NCBI RefSeq assembly: GCF_021233355.1
Contig: NZ_CP089507.1
Location: 1,364,001 to 1,428,000 of the forward strand
DNA from: Luteimonas fraxinea
GTDB taxonomy: Bacteria; Pseudomonadota; Gammaproteobacteria; Xanthomonadales; Xanthomonadaceae
Length of the DNA stretch: 64,000 nucleotides
Direction: 5' to 3'
Program-made: the position numbers and the translations under genes
Shown here: positions 57,401 through 64,000 of the stretch, piece by piece
Numbering within the stretch: the first letter of the stretch is position 1
Layout of the letters: each line of letters starts with the position of its first letter
Notes under the pieces: generated by a model
Databases searched by the model: none
What the model saw: the letters and a program-made list of their open reading frames with translations, nothing else
What the model was told of the DNA's origin: nothing

Positions 57401-60180
57401 TCCGCCAGTTCCAGCATCGGAGCCTGGCGCGCCGTCGAAGCCGTCCAGCCGTCCCAGACATGGCGCACGAGCGTTGCCGGCGCGGCGTCACCACTGCGTG
57501 CCGTGAACCGGTAACGCCCCGGCGCCTTGCGCGGCACGTCGCAGGTCATCGCCTCGCGGGTCGGCACGCTACAGCGCGCGACCACGTTGGACGCCGCGTC
57601 CGCTGCGGCGTCGTGCGGCTGGTAGTCGACCACGACCTCGACCGGTGCATCGACGACCGCGCCGTCGGCATCGATGATCAGACCTTGCAGCGTCACCGGC
57701 GTGCTGGCATCGAACGCGCGCGGCTCGACCTGCAGACCTACGAAGCGGCCATAGCGGCTGTAACGCGCGGTCGCCGCATTGCTCGCGGTCGCCTCGCGAT
57801 CGCCAGGGCGCAGCTCGGCGATGACACGTAGATCACCGAACGGAACCGGCGTCGCGGCGGGCGCATGCATGGTGACGGGCTGGACGATGCGTACGCGGCC
57901 GTCAGGCCCGGTGACCGGTGCCGGGTCGACCGCGTCGGCCAGGCGGACCGGCCCGTGGCCGGCGAAGGATTCGATGAAGGTGTACGCCGCGTGCTGTGGA
58001 TAGGCCGATCCGATCCCGCGCGGTGTCACGGTCGCGGTCACGCGTGACAGGGCGATGTCTGCCGCCGGTCCGCCCGAGTAGTAGCCGGCCGACACATCGA
58101 CATCGAACCGTTCGCCGTCGCGCAGCACGCGCGGCGCATCGCCCTTGGCTTCGACCCAGAGATCCTGCGCGCGGTGTGTGCCGACGAAGAAGCAGGTGCC
58201 TTGCACGTCGTGGTCCTCACCGATACCGATGCAGTAGGTGCCATCGGTGAGATGCACCGGCAACGCGAGTTCGCCATCGATGCTGCCATCGGCGTCGGGC
58301 TTGGCGTCCCAGCGAAGGATCGTCCGGCCTCGACCACGGTCGAACAGCTGAAGCGCATGCGCAGGCTGCGTCTCGAGGCGCAGCAGCCGGCCACCACTGC
58401 GCTCGCGTTGCCACAGCCGGTAACGCACGGTCTCGCCGCTGCGGTACATCGGCCGGTCGGAGACACCCCAGGTCTGCATTGGTGCGGCCTGGGCGAGACT
58501 CACGTTGTGCGCGGCCGGCTGCCACGCCGGCAGCACGGCCCGCAACGCACGGTCACCGCGTCCCTGGCTGGCGCGCAGCAGCCACATCGGAAAGCCGTTC
58601 CCGGCTTGCGCGCTGTCGGCGATGACATCGGGGACGCGCAGACGCGCGACGCCGTCCCGGTCGGTTCTCGCAGTAGCGACCACGCGCGGCGTGGCGTCGG
58701 CGTGGTCCATCCACAGCAGTTCCACCTGCGCGCCGATGATCGGCGCATCCGCGTCCCAGGTGTTCGCCCAGGCCAGCACTTCGCGACGCCCGGCGACCGC
58801 GAACAGATCGAAGTCCGGGGCAGCGAATTCGAGTGTCGAGGGATTCGCGCCGACGTCCGGACGCCAGCGCGCCCAGCCGCCTTCACCCAGCACGCGCGTG
58901 GTGACATCCGATTCGATTGGCTGCGCCTGGGCGAGCGCAGGCGCTTGCGCGACGGCGCGGCCGGTGTGCAGCGTGCGACCGACGCCGGTCACGTCGATGT
59001 CGACACGCGCGGTGTTGACCGCTTCGGCGAGCACCGCCGGCATCTGCGCACCGTCTGCGATCAGGCGGCGCTGCCCGGGTGCGCGCAGCCCGGGGCGGAA
59101 CGGCCCGATCCGCAGATCGATCCGTGCAGGTTCGATCGCGGTCGACGTGTCCGAGGCGCGCAAGCCGGCGCCCACGTCGAGCGTCGTGGCGGCCCCCGGT
59201 GTCTCGAAGACCATGCGCGCCGAGCGGCCCGGCGCCGCCGCGATCGACCGGCCATCGTCGGCGTACACGCCCGACTGGTCGGACCAGTTGAGGAAGCGCG
59301 CGCCCGCCGGCAGCGCGGCGACCCAGCGTGCCTCGTCGGCGGGCTCGAGCGCGCGCGAGAACCAGACTTCGACCGGTTCGCCGGCGACGCAGGCCAGCGA
59401 CACCACGCCATCGCGATTGCGCGCATACGCCGGCCGTCCCGGCGCCGCGCACTGCCCGCCGCGAACACGGAAGGATTCATGCGCGAGCACACGCAACAGC
59501 GACGCGTCCTGGGTGCTGGGCAGCGGACCGGCAGTGCTGCGCAGTCCGGGCGCGACGGACAGCTCGACGATCCGGTCGTGCCCCTCGGGCAGGCCCAGCG
59601 CGTGGACGTCGAAATCGAAGTGGACAGCCTGGCGGCGGCCCGGAGTGGAAACGGACGCGAGTGCCGAGGCTGGCAGGGTCACCGGCCTGCCGTCGACACG
59701 CAGGCGCAGTGCCGCGGCCACGGCCTCGCGCGCGGCCGGCAGCGACGACGTGATGCGAATCGTCGGCAGGCCGTCGCGCCAGCGGGTGGCGAACGCGGAG
59801 AGCGTGGGTCGTTCGGTCTCCGCCTCCAGCACGCGCGGCGCGACGGCCGCGCCCTGCTGCGTGGTCAGGCCCGCGGCGACCTGGACGCGATAACGCGTCG
59901 CAGGTGTTGGAATCGCATCGCCGAAATCGCATTCGAGCGACAGGTCGCTGCTCCAGCTGCAGGTCGTCGGCAGTTCGGGCTGCAGGCGCACGAGCCCATC
60001 GCTGCGCGGGTTGTCCCAGATGCGCATCGGTTCGGAGAACCGCAACTGCAGACCGCCGTGTTCGAAGCTGGCGTCGATCCGCGTCGCATGCGCGGCACAC
60101 GATGCGAAGCCGCAAACCAGTGCAACCGCCAGTCCCACCGAACGGCGCGTCCACGCGCCTGCCACGTTTGCTGCCCGCAT
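54451..60180 (-). CDS. Alpha-2-macroglobulin-like protein with thioester motif
   Basis: From ATG 60180 the protein has 1,909 residues with a signal peptide (cut near CAAHA). It is a bacterial alpha-2-macroglobulin: multiple MG beta-domains, then the terpenoid-cyclase-like thioester domain with RCWEQ, in which Cys1438 and Gln1441 have the CxEQ spacing needed for a thioester. The complement-like bait and receptor parts are not separable by eye. Such proteins trap attacking proteases in the periplasm, a protection for an organism that secretes many of its own. A Pro-rich linker (about 1140-1170) precedes DQIVVTGSRLAD (about 1174-1185), which looks like a TonB-box/plug start rather than a macroglobulin element. 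Confidence 0.88.
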   Translation of the reverse strand: MRAANVAGAWTRRSVGLAVALVCGFASCAAHATRIDASFEHGGLQLRFSEPMRIWDNPRSDGLVRLQPELPTTCSWSSDLSLECDFGDAIPTPATRYRVQVAAGLTTQQGAAVAPRVLEAETERPTLSAFATRWRDGLPTIRITSSLPAAREAVAAALRLRVDGRPVTLPASALASVSTPGRRQAVHFDFDVHALGLPEGHDRIVELSVAPGLRSTAGPLPSTQDASLLRVLAHESFRVRGGQCAAPGRPAYARNRDGVVSLACVAGEPVEVWFSRALEPADEARWVAALPAGARFLNWSDQSGVYADDGRSIAAAPGRSARMVFETPGAATTLDVGAGLRASDTSTAIEPARIDLRIGPFRPGLRAPGQRRLIADGAQMPAVLAEAVNTARVDIDVTGVGRTLHTGRAVAQAPALAQAQPIESDVTTRVLGEGGWARWRPDVGANPSTLEFAAPDFDLFAVAGRREVLAWANTWDADAPIIGAQVELLWMDHADATPRVVATARTDRDGVARLRVPDVIADSAQAGNGFPMWLLRASQGRGDRALRAVLPAWQPAAHNVSLAQAAPMQTWGVSDRPMYRSGETVRYRLWQRERSGGRLLRLETQPAHALQLFDRGRGRTILRWDAKPDADGSIDGELALPVHLTDGTYCIGIGEDHDVQGTCFFVGTHRAQDLWVEAKGDAPRVLRDGERFDVDVSAGYYSGGPAADIALSRVTATVTPRGIGSAYPQHAAYTFIESFAGHGPVRLADAVDPAPVTGPDGRVRIVQPVTMHAPAATPVPFGDLRVIAELRPGDREATASNAATARYSRYGRFVGLQVEPRAFDASTPVTLQGLIIDADGAVVDAPVEVVVDYQPHDAAADAASNVVARCSVPTREAMTCDVPRKAPGRYRFTARSGDAAPATLVRHVWDGWTASTARQAPMLELAEPVSTAGDAARFVLRQPHARARALLVFAAGDDTLLTHRVETLGSTPAQLTLPTSRAWRGTPVLHAFVRDASPPEVVGGIRDAPDVTSLRADVPIPVEDASDAAVTVAFDVGQASPGARHVVRLHNAGPRPREVTLTVVDDALRALAAPFLAYSDPAGYAWLGGRQYQAMPATAGFSQWRRSGRWEVRLPWTAAGDGTATTDGGAAVPPPPESPPVVFDDASPMDTPAPPSPPAPTPSMDIGASVDPMPSSLDQIVVTGSRLADAVAEAGSGRRDLDIDEARDSDMDRALQASARVRSHFADAALWLPRVRLAPGETREVPLTLPDNLTRWRAIAWSSDADDDFRVAEATLETGLPIEVRLQTPVRLYPGDRARLAANLRQSGDAPADVQGTLQIEGLDPPVRDVQSVTLSPRGQTSIATAIEPAVPGTLQVLAMAEADAGSDAVAATIEVAPPTIRGRRLQAGWLGDAPVSLALPQLPDSASNAHLHVTLQHGVAGLVSRWTGDMRDYRHRCWEQILSRAIAAALAIERDDTADWPGAEAAVREALDNAAVFQNRSGDVRFFADGEEAMYAGARAQFALTAWTVRAFDELRRLGHPVDAGIDQRARNFLAERARIPLPKDADAIAANERAFAVGMFHDAPADLFEDAFARWDSLAMPARIALASGMRHAKHASADDALARLLQEAPAQGPVRTLRAAGDATRWMGSPLREQCALIDLLRGDTAYAGERRALIAGLGDLYAGGTPSVDTQSGAICLLALRDVALPGTGTVSAALQPGTSAERVLTVAPGDVQAETQDALPADGRLAIANRSSGDAPAGYIAEIAFDEDARQARASAVGFSIERQYAVLRDGAWTPVEGASVREGDWLRVTLTVRTSAPRYFVAVTDAAPGGLRPTHLALGATAGLDLQQVSDTGSAWFATRRLDPRLPRFYAERLPAGTHALHYFLRAGNGGDYLAAPATAELMYGGASNARTAALRVVVDAGP

Positions 60181-60287
60181 CGTCCTGCCGCTCCCTGCCG
60201 AAGACGCGACCAGCCTACACGGCGCGCGCATGCACTTATCGACGCGACGGCAACGGCAGTGCGATCACTGCGCGCGTGCGACGCGCT

Positions 60288-60992
60288 TCAGCTGATCCGG
60301 TCGATCAACCGTCGATGCCCGATCAACCGCGCCCAGCGCATGCCGATGTCGAGCCAGCAGACGTAGGCCGCCTCGCCGGCGATGCGCCACAGCATGCCGG
60401 GGCGCCAGGACAGTGCGGGTTCGGCCGCGCACAGTTCCCAGTGCAGGCCGAGGCCACGTGCGAACAGGGCGCAGCGCGCGAGGTGGTAGCGACTGCTGAG
60501 CAGGGTGACCCGGCGCGTGGGCGCGTCGGGATCGACCGCGGCGGCGGCCAGCAGACTGCGCGCGTTGCGCAGGTTCTGCAGCGTGTCGCGCGAGGCGTCC
60601 TCGAGCACCAGCGGTGCGTCGTCGGGCACGCCCATCGCGTACAGGGCGTCGCGCGCCAGCGCGGCTTCGGTCGGCTTGCCGATCGGGCCGCCGCCGAGCA
60701 GCAGCACACTGCCCGGCGCATGCGAGGTCCACAGCGTCGCCGCACGCGACAGCCGCGCCTGGAAATCCGCGTCCAGCCGCCCCTGCGGCGAATGCTTGCC
60801 GAACACCAGCACGCATTCGCCACTGACCGGTACGCAGGGCGCATTGCGCGCGATCCGCAACACGTGCACGACGTAGCCCACGTAGACCAGCCCGAGGCTC
60901 AGCACGCAGGCCGCCGCCGCGACCACGAGCGTATGCAGGGCATCGCGGTCGGCCAGTCTGTTCAGGCGGTGCAGCAGGCGGGTGCGGGCCAT
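60288..60992 (-). CDS. YdcF/ElyC-type DUF218 protein
   Basis: The 234-residue protein has one N-terminal membrane helix (about 20-45). The DUF218 core then follows: VLVFGKHSPQGRLDADFQARLSRAATLW, LLLGGGPIGKPTEA, VLEDASRDTLQNLRNARSLL and VTLLSSRYHLARC. It keeps the Asp/Ser pattern of YdcF and SanA/ElyC proteins, which act at the envelope in an unknown way; ElyC affects peptidoglycan and enterobacterial common antigen balance. The helix places the domain in the periplasm or cytoplasm depending on topology. It lies alone between the macroglobulin gene and the pigment cluster, divergent from the latter. Confidence 0.83.
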   Translation of the reverse strand: MARTRLLHRLNRLADRDALHTLVVAAAACVLSLGLVYVGYVVHVLRIARNAPCVPVSGECVLVFGKHSPQGRLDADFQARLSRAATLWTSHAPGSVLLLGGGPIGKPTEAALARDALYAMGVPDDAPLVLEDASRDTLQNLRNARSLLAAAAVDPDAPTRRVTLLSSRYHLARCALFARGLGLHWELCAAEPALSWRPGMLWRIAGEAAYVCWLDIGMRWARLIGHRRLIDRIS

Positions 60993-61061
60993 CGTGAAGC
61001 AGGGTCTCGAAGCGTGCGGAACTGGGGCTGACCCTGAAGTCTAGCCTCACGATGCGCTCGC

Positions 61062-61067
61062 TATACT
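61062..61067 (+). promoter_or_regulatory. Putative -10 box of the aryl-polyene-type operon
   Basis: TATACT matches the -10 consensus in five of six positions. It lies about 31 bases before the GTG start at 61098. No recognisable -35 hexamer stands 16-18 bases upstream. It is shared by the whole overlapping gene set that follows. Confidence 0.5.
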
Positions 61068-61097
61068 CGGCCGCCTGATCGCCCCCGGATTCATTGC

Positions 61098-62324
61098 GTG
61101 CCTGAACCGCTGTCCCCGCCGCCGATGCCGGCACTCGCCATCCGCGCGTTCACTGCCACTACCGCGCTCGGCCGTGGCAATGCCGCGCAGGCTGCGGCGC
61201 TGCGTGAACGACGCGGTGGACTGCGCCGCAACGATTTCGGTCCGACACCGCTGCCGACCTGGATCGGCCGCGTCGACGGTGTGGAAGACGCGCCGCTGCC
61301 GTCCGCACTGTCGCGCTGGGAATGCCGCAACAACCGGCTCGCGTGGCTGGCGCTGCAGCAGGACGGCGTGCTCACCGCGCTCGACACGATGGTCGCGAAG
61401 TACGGTGCGGATCGCGTCGCGCTGGTCGTCGGCACGTCGACATCGAGCATCGGCGCAAGCGAAGAAGCCTATGCGCGCGCGGATGCCGACGCCGATGGCG
61501 TGCGGGATTTCCCCGACGATCTCGCCCGGCCGATCGTGCACACCCCGCATTCGCTGGGCGATTTCCTGCAGCACGCCACCGGTCTGCGTGGCCCCTGCAT
61601 CACCGTCGCCACTGCCTGTTCGTCGAGCGCGAAAGTATTCGCGCAGGCGTCGCGGATGATCGGAGCCGGTCTCGTCGATGCGGCGCTGGTCGGCGGCGTC
61701 GACACGCTGTGCGGCAGCGTGCTGTTCGGCTTCAACGCGCTCGGCCTGGTGTCGACCGAACGCTGCCGCCCGTTCGACGCGACGCGTGATGGTCTGTCGC
61801 TGGGCGAGGCCGGCGGATTCGCCGTACTCGAGCGCGCGGCCGCCGGCGACGCTGGCCTGCAGCTGCGCGGCTACGGTGAATCCAGCGATGCGCACCACAT
61901 GTCGGCGCCGCATCCCGAAGGTCTTGGCGCGACGCTGGCGATGCGCGACGCGCTCGATCGTGCCGGCATCGAATCCGCGGACGTCGGTTATCTCAATCTG
62001 CATGGCACATCGACGCCGGCCAACGATTCGGTCGAGGCGCGCGCGGTCGATGCGCTGTTCCCGGCCATGCTGCACGCCAGTTCGACCAAGGGCTGGACCG
62101 GCCACACGCTCGGCGCGGCCGGCATCGTCGAATCGGTGTTCGCCCTGCTCGCGCTGGAGAACGGCCTGCTGCCGGGCATTCTCGACAGCACGGTGCGCGA
62201 TCCCGCGTGTGGCCCGCAGATCCGCTTCGACAATGCGCAGGCCGACATCCGCTTCGCAATGAACAACTCTTTCGGCTTCGGCGGCAACAACTGTTCACTG
62301 GTGTTCGGCAAGGTGGCGGCGTGA
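61098..62324 (+). CDS. Beta-ketoacyl-ACP synthase (KAS I/II type), aryl-polyene cluster
   Basis: The 408-residue protein has a complete condensing-enzyme triad: Cys174 in TVATACSSSAK, His302 in NLHGTSTPAND and His336 in GWTGHTLGAAG, so it can elongate acyl chains by Claisen condensation with malonyl-ACP. It is probably the KS of a type II aryl-polyene/xanthomonadin-like assembly line, since a chain-length factor follows. The start is GTG 61098; an ATG at 61125 (MPALAIRAFTATTA) is an equally good alternative. Its TGA shares bases with the GTG of the next gene (GTGA). Confidence 0.92.
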   Translation: MPEPLSPPPMPALAIRAFTATTALGRGNAAQAAALRERRGGLRRNDFGPTPLPTWIGRVDGVEDAPLPSALSRWECRNNRLAWLALQQDGVLTALDTMVAKYGADRVALVVGTSTSSIGASEEAYARADADADGVRDFPDDLARPIVHTPHSLGDFLQHATGLRGPCITVATACSSSAKVFAQASRMIGAGLVDAALVGGVDTLCGSVLFGFNALGLVSTERCRPFDATRDGLSLGEAGGFAVLERAAAGDAGLQLRGYGESSDAHHMSAPHPEGLGATLAMRDALDRAGIESADVGYLNLHGTSTPANDSVEARAVDALFPAMLHASSTKGWTGHTLGAAGIVESVFALLALENGLLPGILDSTVRDPACGPQIRFDNAQADIRFAMNNSFGFGGNNCSLVFGKVAA

Positions 62325-63127
62325 ACGCGCTGACCGCGACGATCGCCGGCATCGGCTTCTGGACCGACGGCCTGCCGGACTGGGACGCTGCCCGTGCGTT
62401 CGCACGCGACGGCACCCGCCCCGACAACGCGCCGGCACGTCCCTCACCGCAGCTGCTGGCGCCGAACGAACGTCGACGCGCGCCGGGCTCGGTCGCGGTC
62501 GCGCTCGAAGTGGCGATGGCTGCCTGCCGCGATGCCGGCATCGCACCGGAAACGCTGCCGTCGGTGTTCGCTTCGACGCACGGCGATCTGGGCATCACCG
62601 ATTACATGTGCGACACGCTGTCGACCGATCCCACCGCGATCTCGCCGACGAAGTTCCATAACTCCGTGCACAACGCCGCGGCGGGTTACTGGACCATCGG
62701 CGCGCACTGCACCGAGGCGACGACCGCGCTCAGCGCCTACGACGCGACGTTCGCCCAGGGCCTGCTCGAAGCGATGATGCAGCTCGCCACCGGCACGCCG
62801 GCCGTGCTGCTGGTCGCCTACGACACCGCGTCCGCCGGCCTGCTCGGCACCGTGACGCACAGCGAAGGCCTGCTCGGCGCCGCGCTGGTGCTGGTGCGTG
62901 ACGGCGACGGCCCCCGCATCAGCGCGAGCCTGCGCGACGGCGCCGATCTCGAATCGCCCGGCCCGCTCGGCACACATGCCGAACGCAACGCGATGGCGCA
63001 GATGCTGCCGTTGTTCGATGCGCTGGCCACCGGCGGATCGCGCGCCGTGCTGCGCGCCGGTCCACACCGTTCGCTGTCGCTGGAGATTGCCGACGCGCAG
63101 TCGCAAGCGGAGCCGGCGCATGGCTGA
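62321..63127 (+). CDS. Ketoacyl synthase chain-length factor
   Basis: This 268-residue protein is a truncated condensing-enzyme relative of the Ketoacyl-synt_2 type: IAGIGFWTDGLPDWDAARA, SVFASTHGDLGITDYMCDTL and FHNSVHNAAAGYWTIG. No active-site Cys follows the HGD turn, and the usual His motifs are absent, so it is catalytically silent. Such proteins pair with a KS to set product length, for polyene chains in aryl-polyene clusters. It starts with GTG at 62321 inside the KS stop, and its end overlaps the next ATG by eight bases. Confidence 0.87.
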   Translation: MNALTATIAGIGFWTDGLPDWDAARAFARDGTRPDNAPARPSPQLLAPNERRRAPGSVAVALEVAMAACRDAGIAPETLPSVFASTHGDLGITDYMCDTLSTDPTAISPTKFHNSVHNAAAGYWTIGAHCTEATTALSAYDATFAQGLLEAMMQLATGTPAVLLVAYDTASAGLLGTVTHSEGLLGAALVLVRDGDGPRISASLRDGADLESPGPLGTHAERNAMAQMLPLFDALATGGSRAVLRAGPHRSLSLEIADAQSQAEPAHG

Positions 63128-63947
63128 ACATCCGCATCTGCACCGCGGCAATGTTGCGGTGGTGATTCCGGCGCTCAACGAGGCGCTGCGCATCGACGAG
63201 GTCGTCAGCGAGGCGCTGGCGTACAGCGAGCATGTGATCGTCGTCGACGACGGCTCCGACGACGCCACGCCCGACATCGTCGCCGCCCTGCCGGTCACGC
63301 TGCTGCGACATCCGCGGCGCATGGGCAAGGGCCAGGCACTGCGCGACGGATTCGCCGAAGCGCGGCGACGCGGCTTCGCGGCGGTGGTCACGATGGATGG
63401 CGACGGCCAGCATCGCGCGAGCGACATCCCGCGGATGATCGAAGCCGCGAACCGCCATCCGAACTGCATCGTCAACGGCGCGCGCCTGAAGAAGCGTGGC
63501 ACCCAGCCCTGGTACCGGCGGATCGGCAACGATTTCGGCGACTGGGGCATCGCCTGGGCCTGCGGTTACCGCATGGTCGACACGCAGAGCGGGCAGCGGC
63601 TGTATCCGGTCTCGGTACTCGCACTCGACGACATTCCCGGCGAAGGCTTCGTGTTCGAAGCGCAGATCCTGATCAGCGCCGCGCGCCAGCTCGGCTGCGG
63701 CGTGGTGTCGGTACCGGTGGAGACGCGCTACCACTGCGCGGATTCCGACGAGCAGTTCCGCAAGAGTCACTTCCGCCTCTATCGCGACCTGAAACTGATC
63801 ACCCTGCATGTGCTCAAGCAGGTGCTGACGCGTGGCGATCTGCTGCGCACCTGGCGCGCCAAGCGTGCGAATCCGCCGGTGATCTTCGATCCCGGCGCAA
63901 CGCCCGACGCGATGCTCGCTTCCGAACCCATGCAAGGCGCTGGATGA
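63120..63947 (+). CDS. Family 2 glycosyltransferase, pigment cluster
   Basis: The 275-residue GT-A enzyme has the GT2 features VAVVIPALNEALRIDEVV, VIVVDDGSDDAT, RMGKGQALRDG and the DXD-like VTMDGDGQHRASDI near residue 92. There is no membrane helix typical of processive synthases. In aryl-polyene and xanthomonadin-type clusters a glycosyltransferase often modifies the polyene-lipid. The acceptor and donor cannot be read. It begins eight bases before the chain-length-factor stop, and its own stop overlaps the next ATG. Confidence 0.88.
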   Translation: MAEHPHLHRGNVAVVIPALNEALRIDEVVSEALAYSEHVIVVDDGSDDATPDIVAALPVTLLRHPRRMGKGQALRDGFAEARRRGFAAVVTMDGDGQHRASDIPRMIEAANRHPNCIVNGARLKKRGTQPWYRRIGNDFGDWGIAWACGYRMVDTQSGQRLYPVSVLALDDIPGEGFVFEAQILISAARQLGCGVVSVPVETRYHCADSDEQFRKSHFRLYRDLKLITLHVLKQVLTRGDLLRTWRAKRANPPVIFDPGATPDAMLASEPMQGAG

Positions 63948-64000
63948 TGCAGACCACGACCCGCACCGATGTCGCGATTCTCGGCGGCGGGCTCGCCGGG
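63944..64000 (+). CDS. FAD-dependent oxidoreductase/halogenase, first residues only
   Basis: Only 19 codons are in the window: a short polar start, then VAILGGGLAG, the dinucleotide-binding turn of an FAD enzyme. ATG 63944 overlaps the glycosyltransferase stop (ATGA); ATG 63947 is one codon further in frame. In pigment clusters such a gene can encode a halogenase or dehydrogenase; the window does not decide. Confidence 0.6.
   Translation, partial: MMQTTTRTDVAILGGGLAG

Noticed and set aside
55390..60366. Two long frames (813 and 730 codons) antisense to the macroglobulin gene
   Set aside because: Low-complexity shadow translations; the macroglobulin domains and signal peptide on the other strand are unambiguous.

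Overview
The window is one GC-rich chromosomal stretch of a gammaproteobacterium, most likely a Xanthomonadaceae member such as Lysobacter, Luteimonas or a close relative of Xanthomonas. The grounds are the family-typical gene content: an sX13-like small RNA beside polA, S46 and DPP4-type exopeptidases, carbohydrate TonB receptors with flavin halogenase/SapC cassettes, the start of an aryl-polyene (xanthomonadin-type) gene cluster, and REP-type inverted repeats. About 45 protein genes are described. No rRNA, tRNA, CRISPR array, insertion sequence or prophage was recognised.

Positions 1-27,500 are mainly housekeeping and envelope genes. They comprise a TonB-like fragment, a membrane ankyrin-repeat protein overlapping ycgL, a cyanide-insensitive-type bd oxidase (cioAB), a secreted S9 peptidase, hemF, rluA, an sX13-like sRNA downstream of polA, polA, a DUF3667 membrane protein, an M48/TPM fusion lipoprotein, a DUF2782 protein, a Gfo/Idh/MocA oxidoreductase, a secreted S46 dipeptidyl-peptidase, uvrD, a CACHE-PAS-GGDEF-EAL protein and a YqhA/UPF0114 membrane protein.

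Positions 27,500-48,430 form a carbohydrate island, best read as alpha-mannoside or N-glycan utilisation. A divergent pair (GH92 alpha-mannosidase and a LacI regulator) shares an intergenic region with two TTGAACCGGTTCAA-like operators. The LacI gene heads a tightly overlapping operon: MFS sugar transporter, PfkB sugar kinase, AGE-family isomerase and a GH47 alpha-mannosidase. Together these suggest mannose release, uptake, isomerisation to fructose and phosphorylation. The GH47 gene carries an apparent one-base frameshift. Next come a TonB-dependent receptor and a cassette of two flavin-dependent halogenase-like proteins, SapC and a cupin-like oxygenase. A second LacI regulator and a divergent GH3 glucosidase close the island. 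A second operator, TGACA(A/G)CG(C/T)TGTCA, overlaps -35 boxes at three places: before the receptor, between lacI2 and GH3, and at an orphan promoter downstream of GH92.

Positions 48,430-61,000 hold two different REP-pair elements, a GST, a secreted DPP4-like peptidase, a Coa1-like membrane protein, a DUF885 metallopeptidase, a 1,909-residue alpha-2-macroglobulin with an apparently intact thioester motif, and a YdcF protein. From 61,060 to the end an overlapping operon begins (ketoacyl synthase, chain-length factor, family 2 glycosyltransferase, FAD oxidoreductase), characteristic of aryl-polyene pigment clusters and cut by the window edge.
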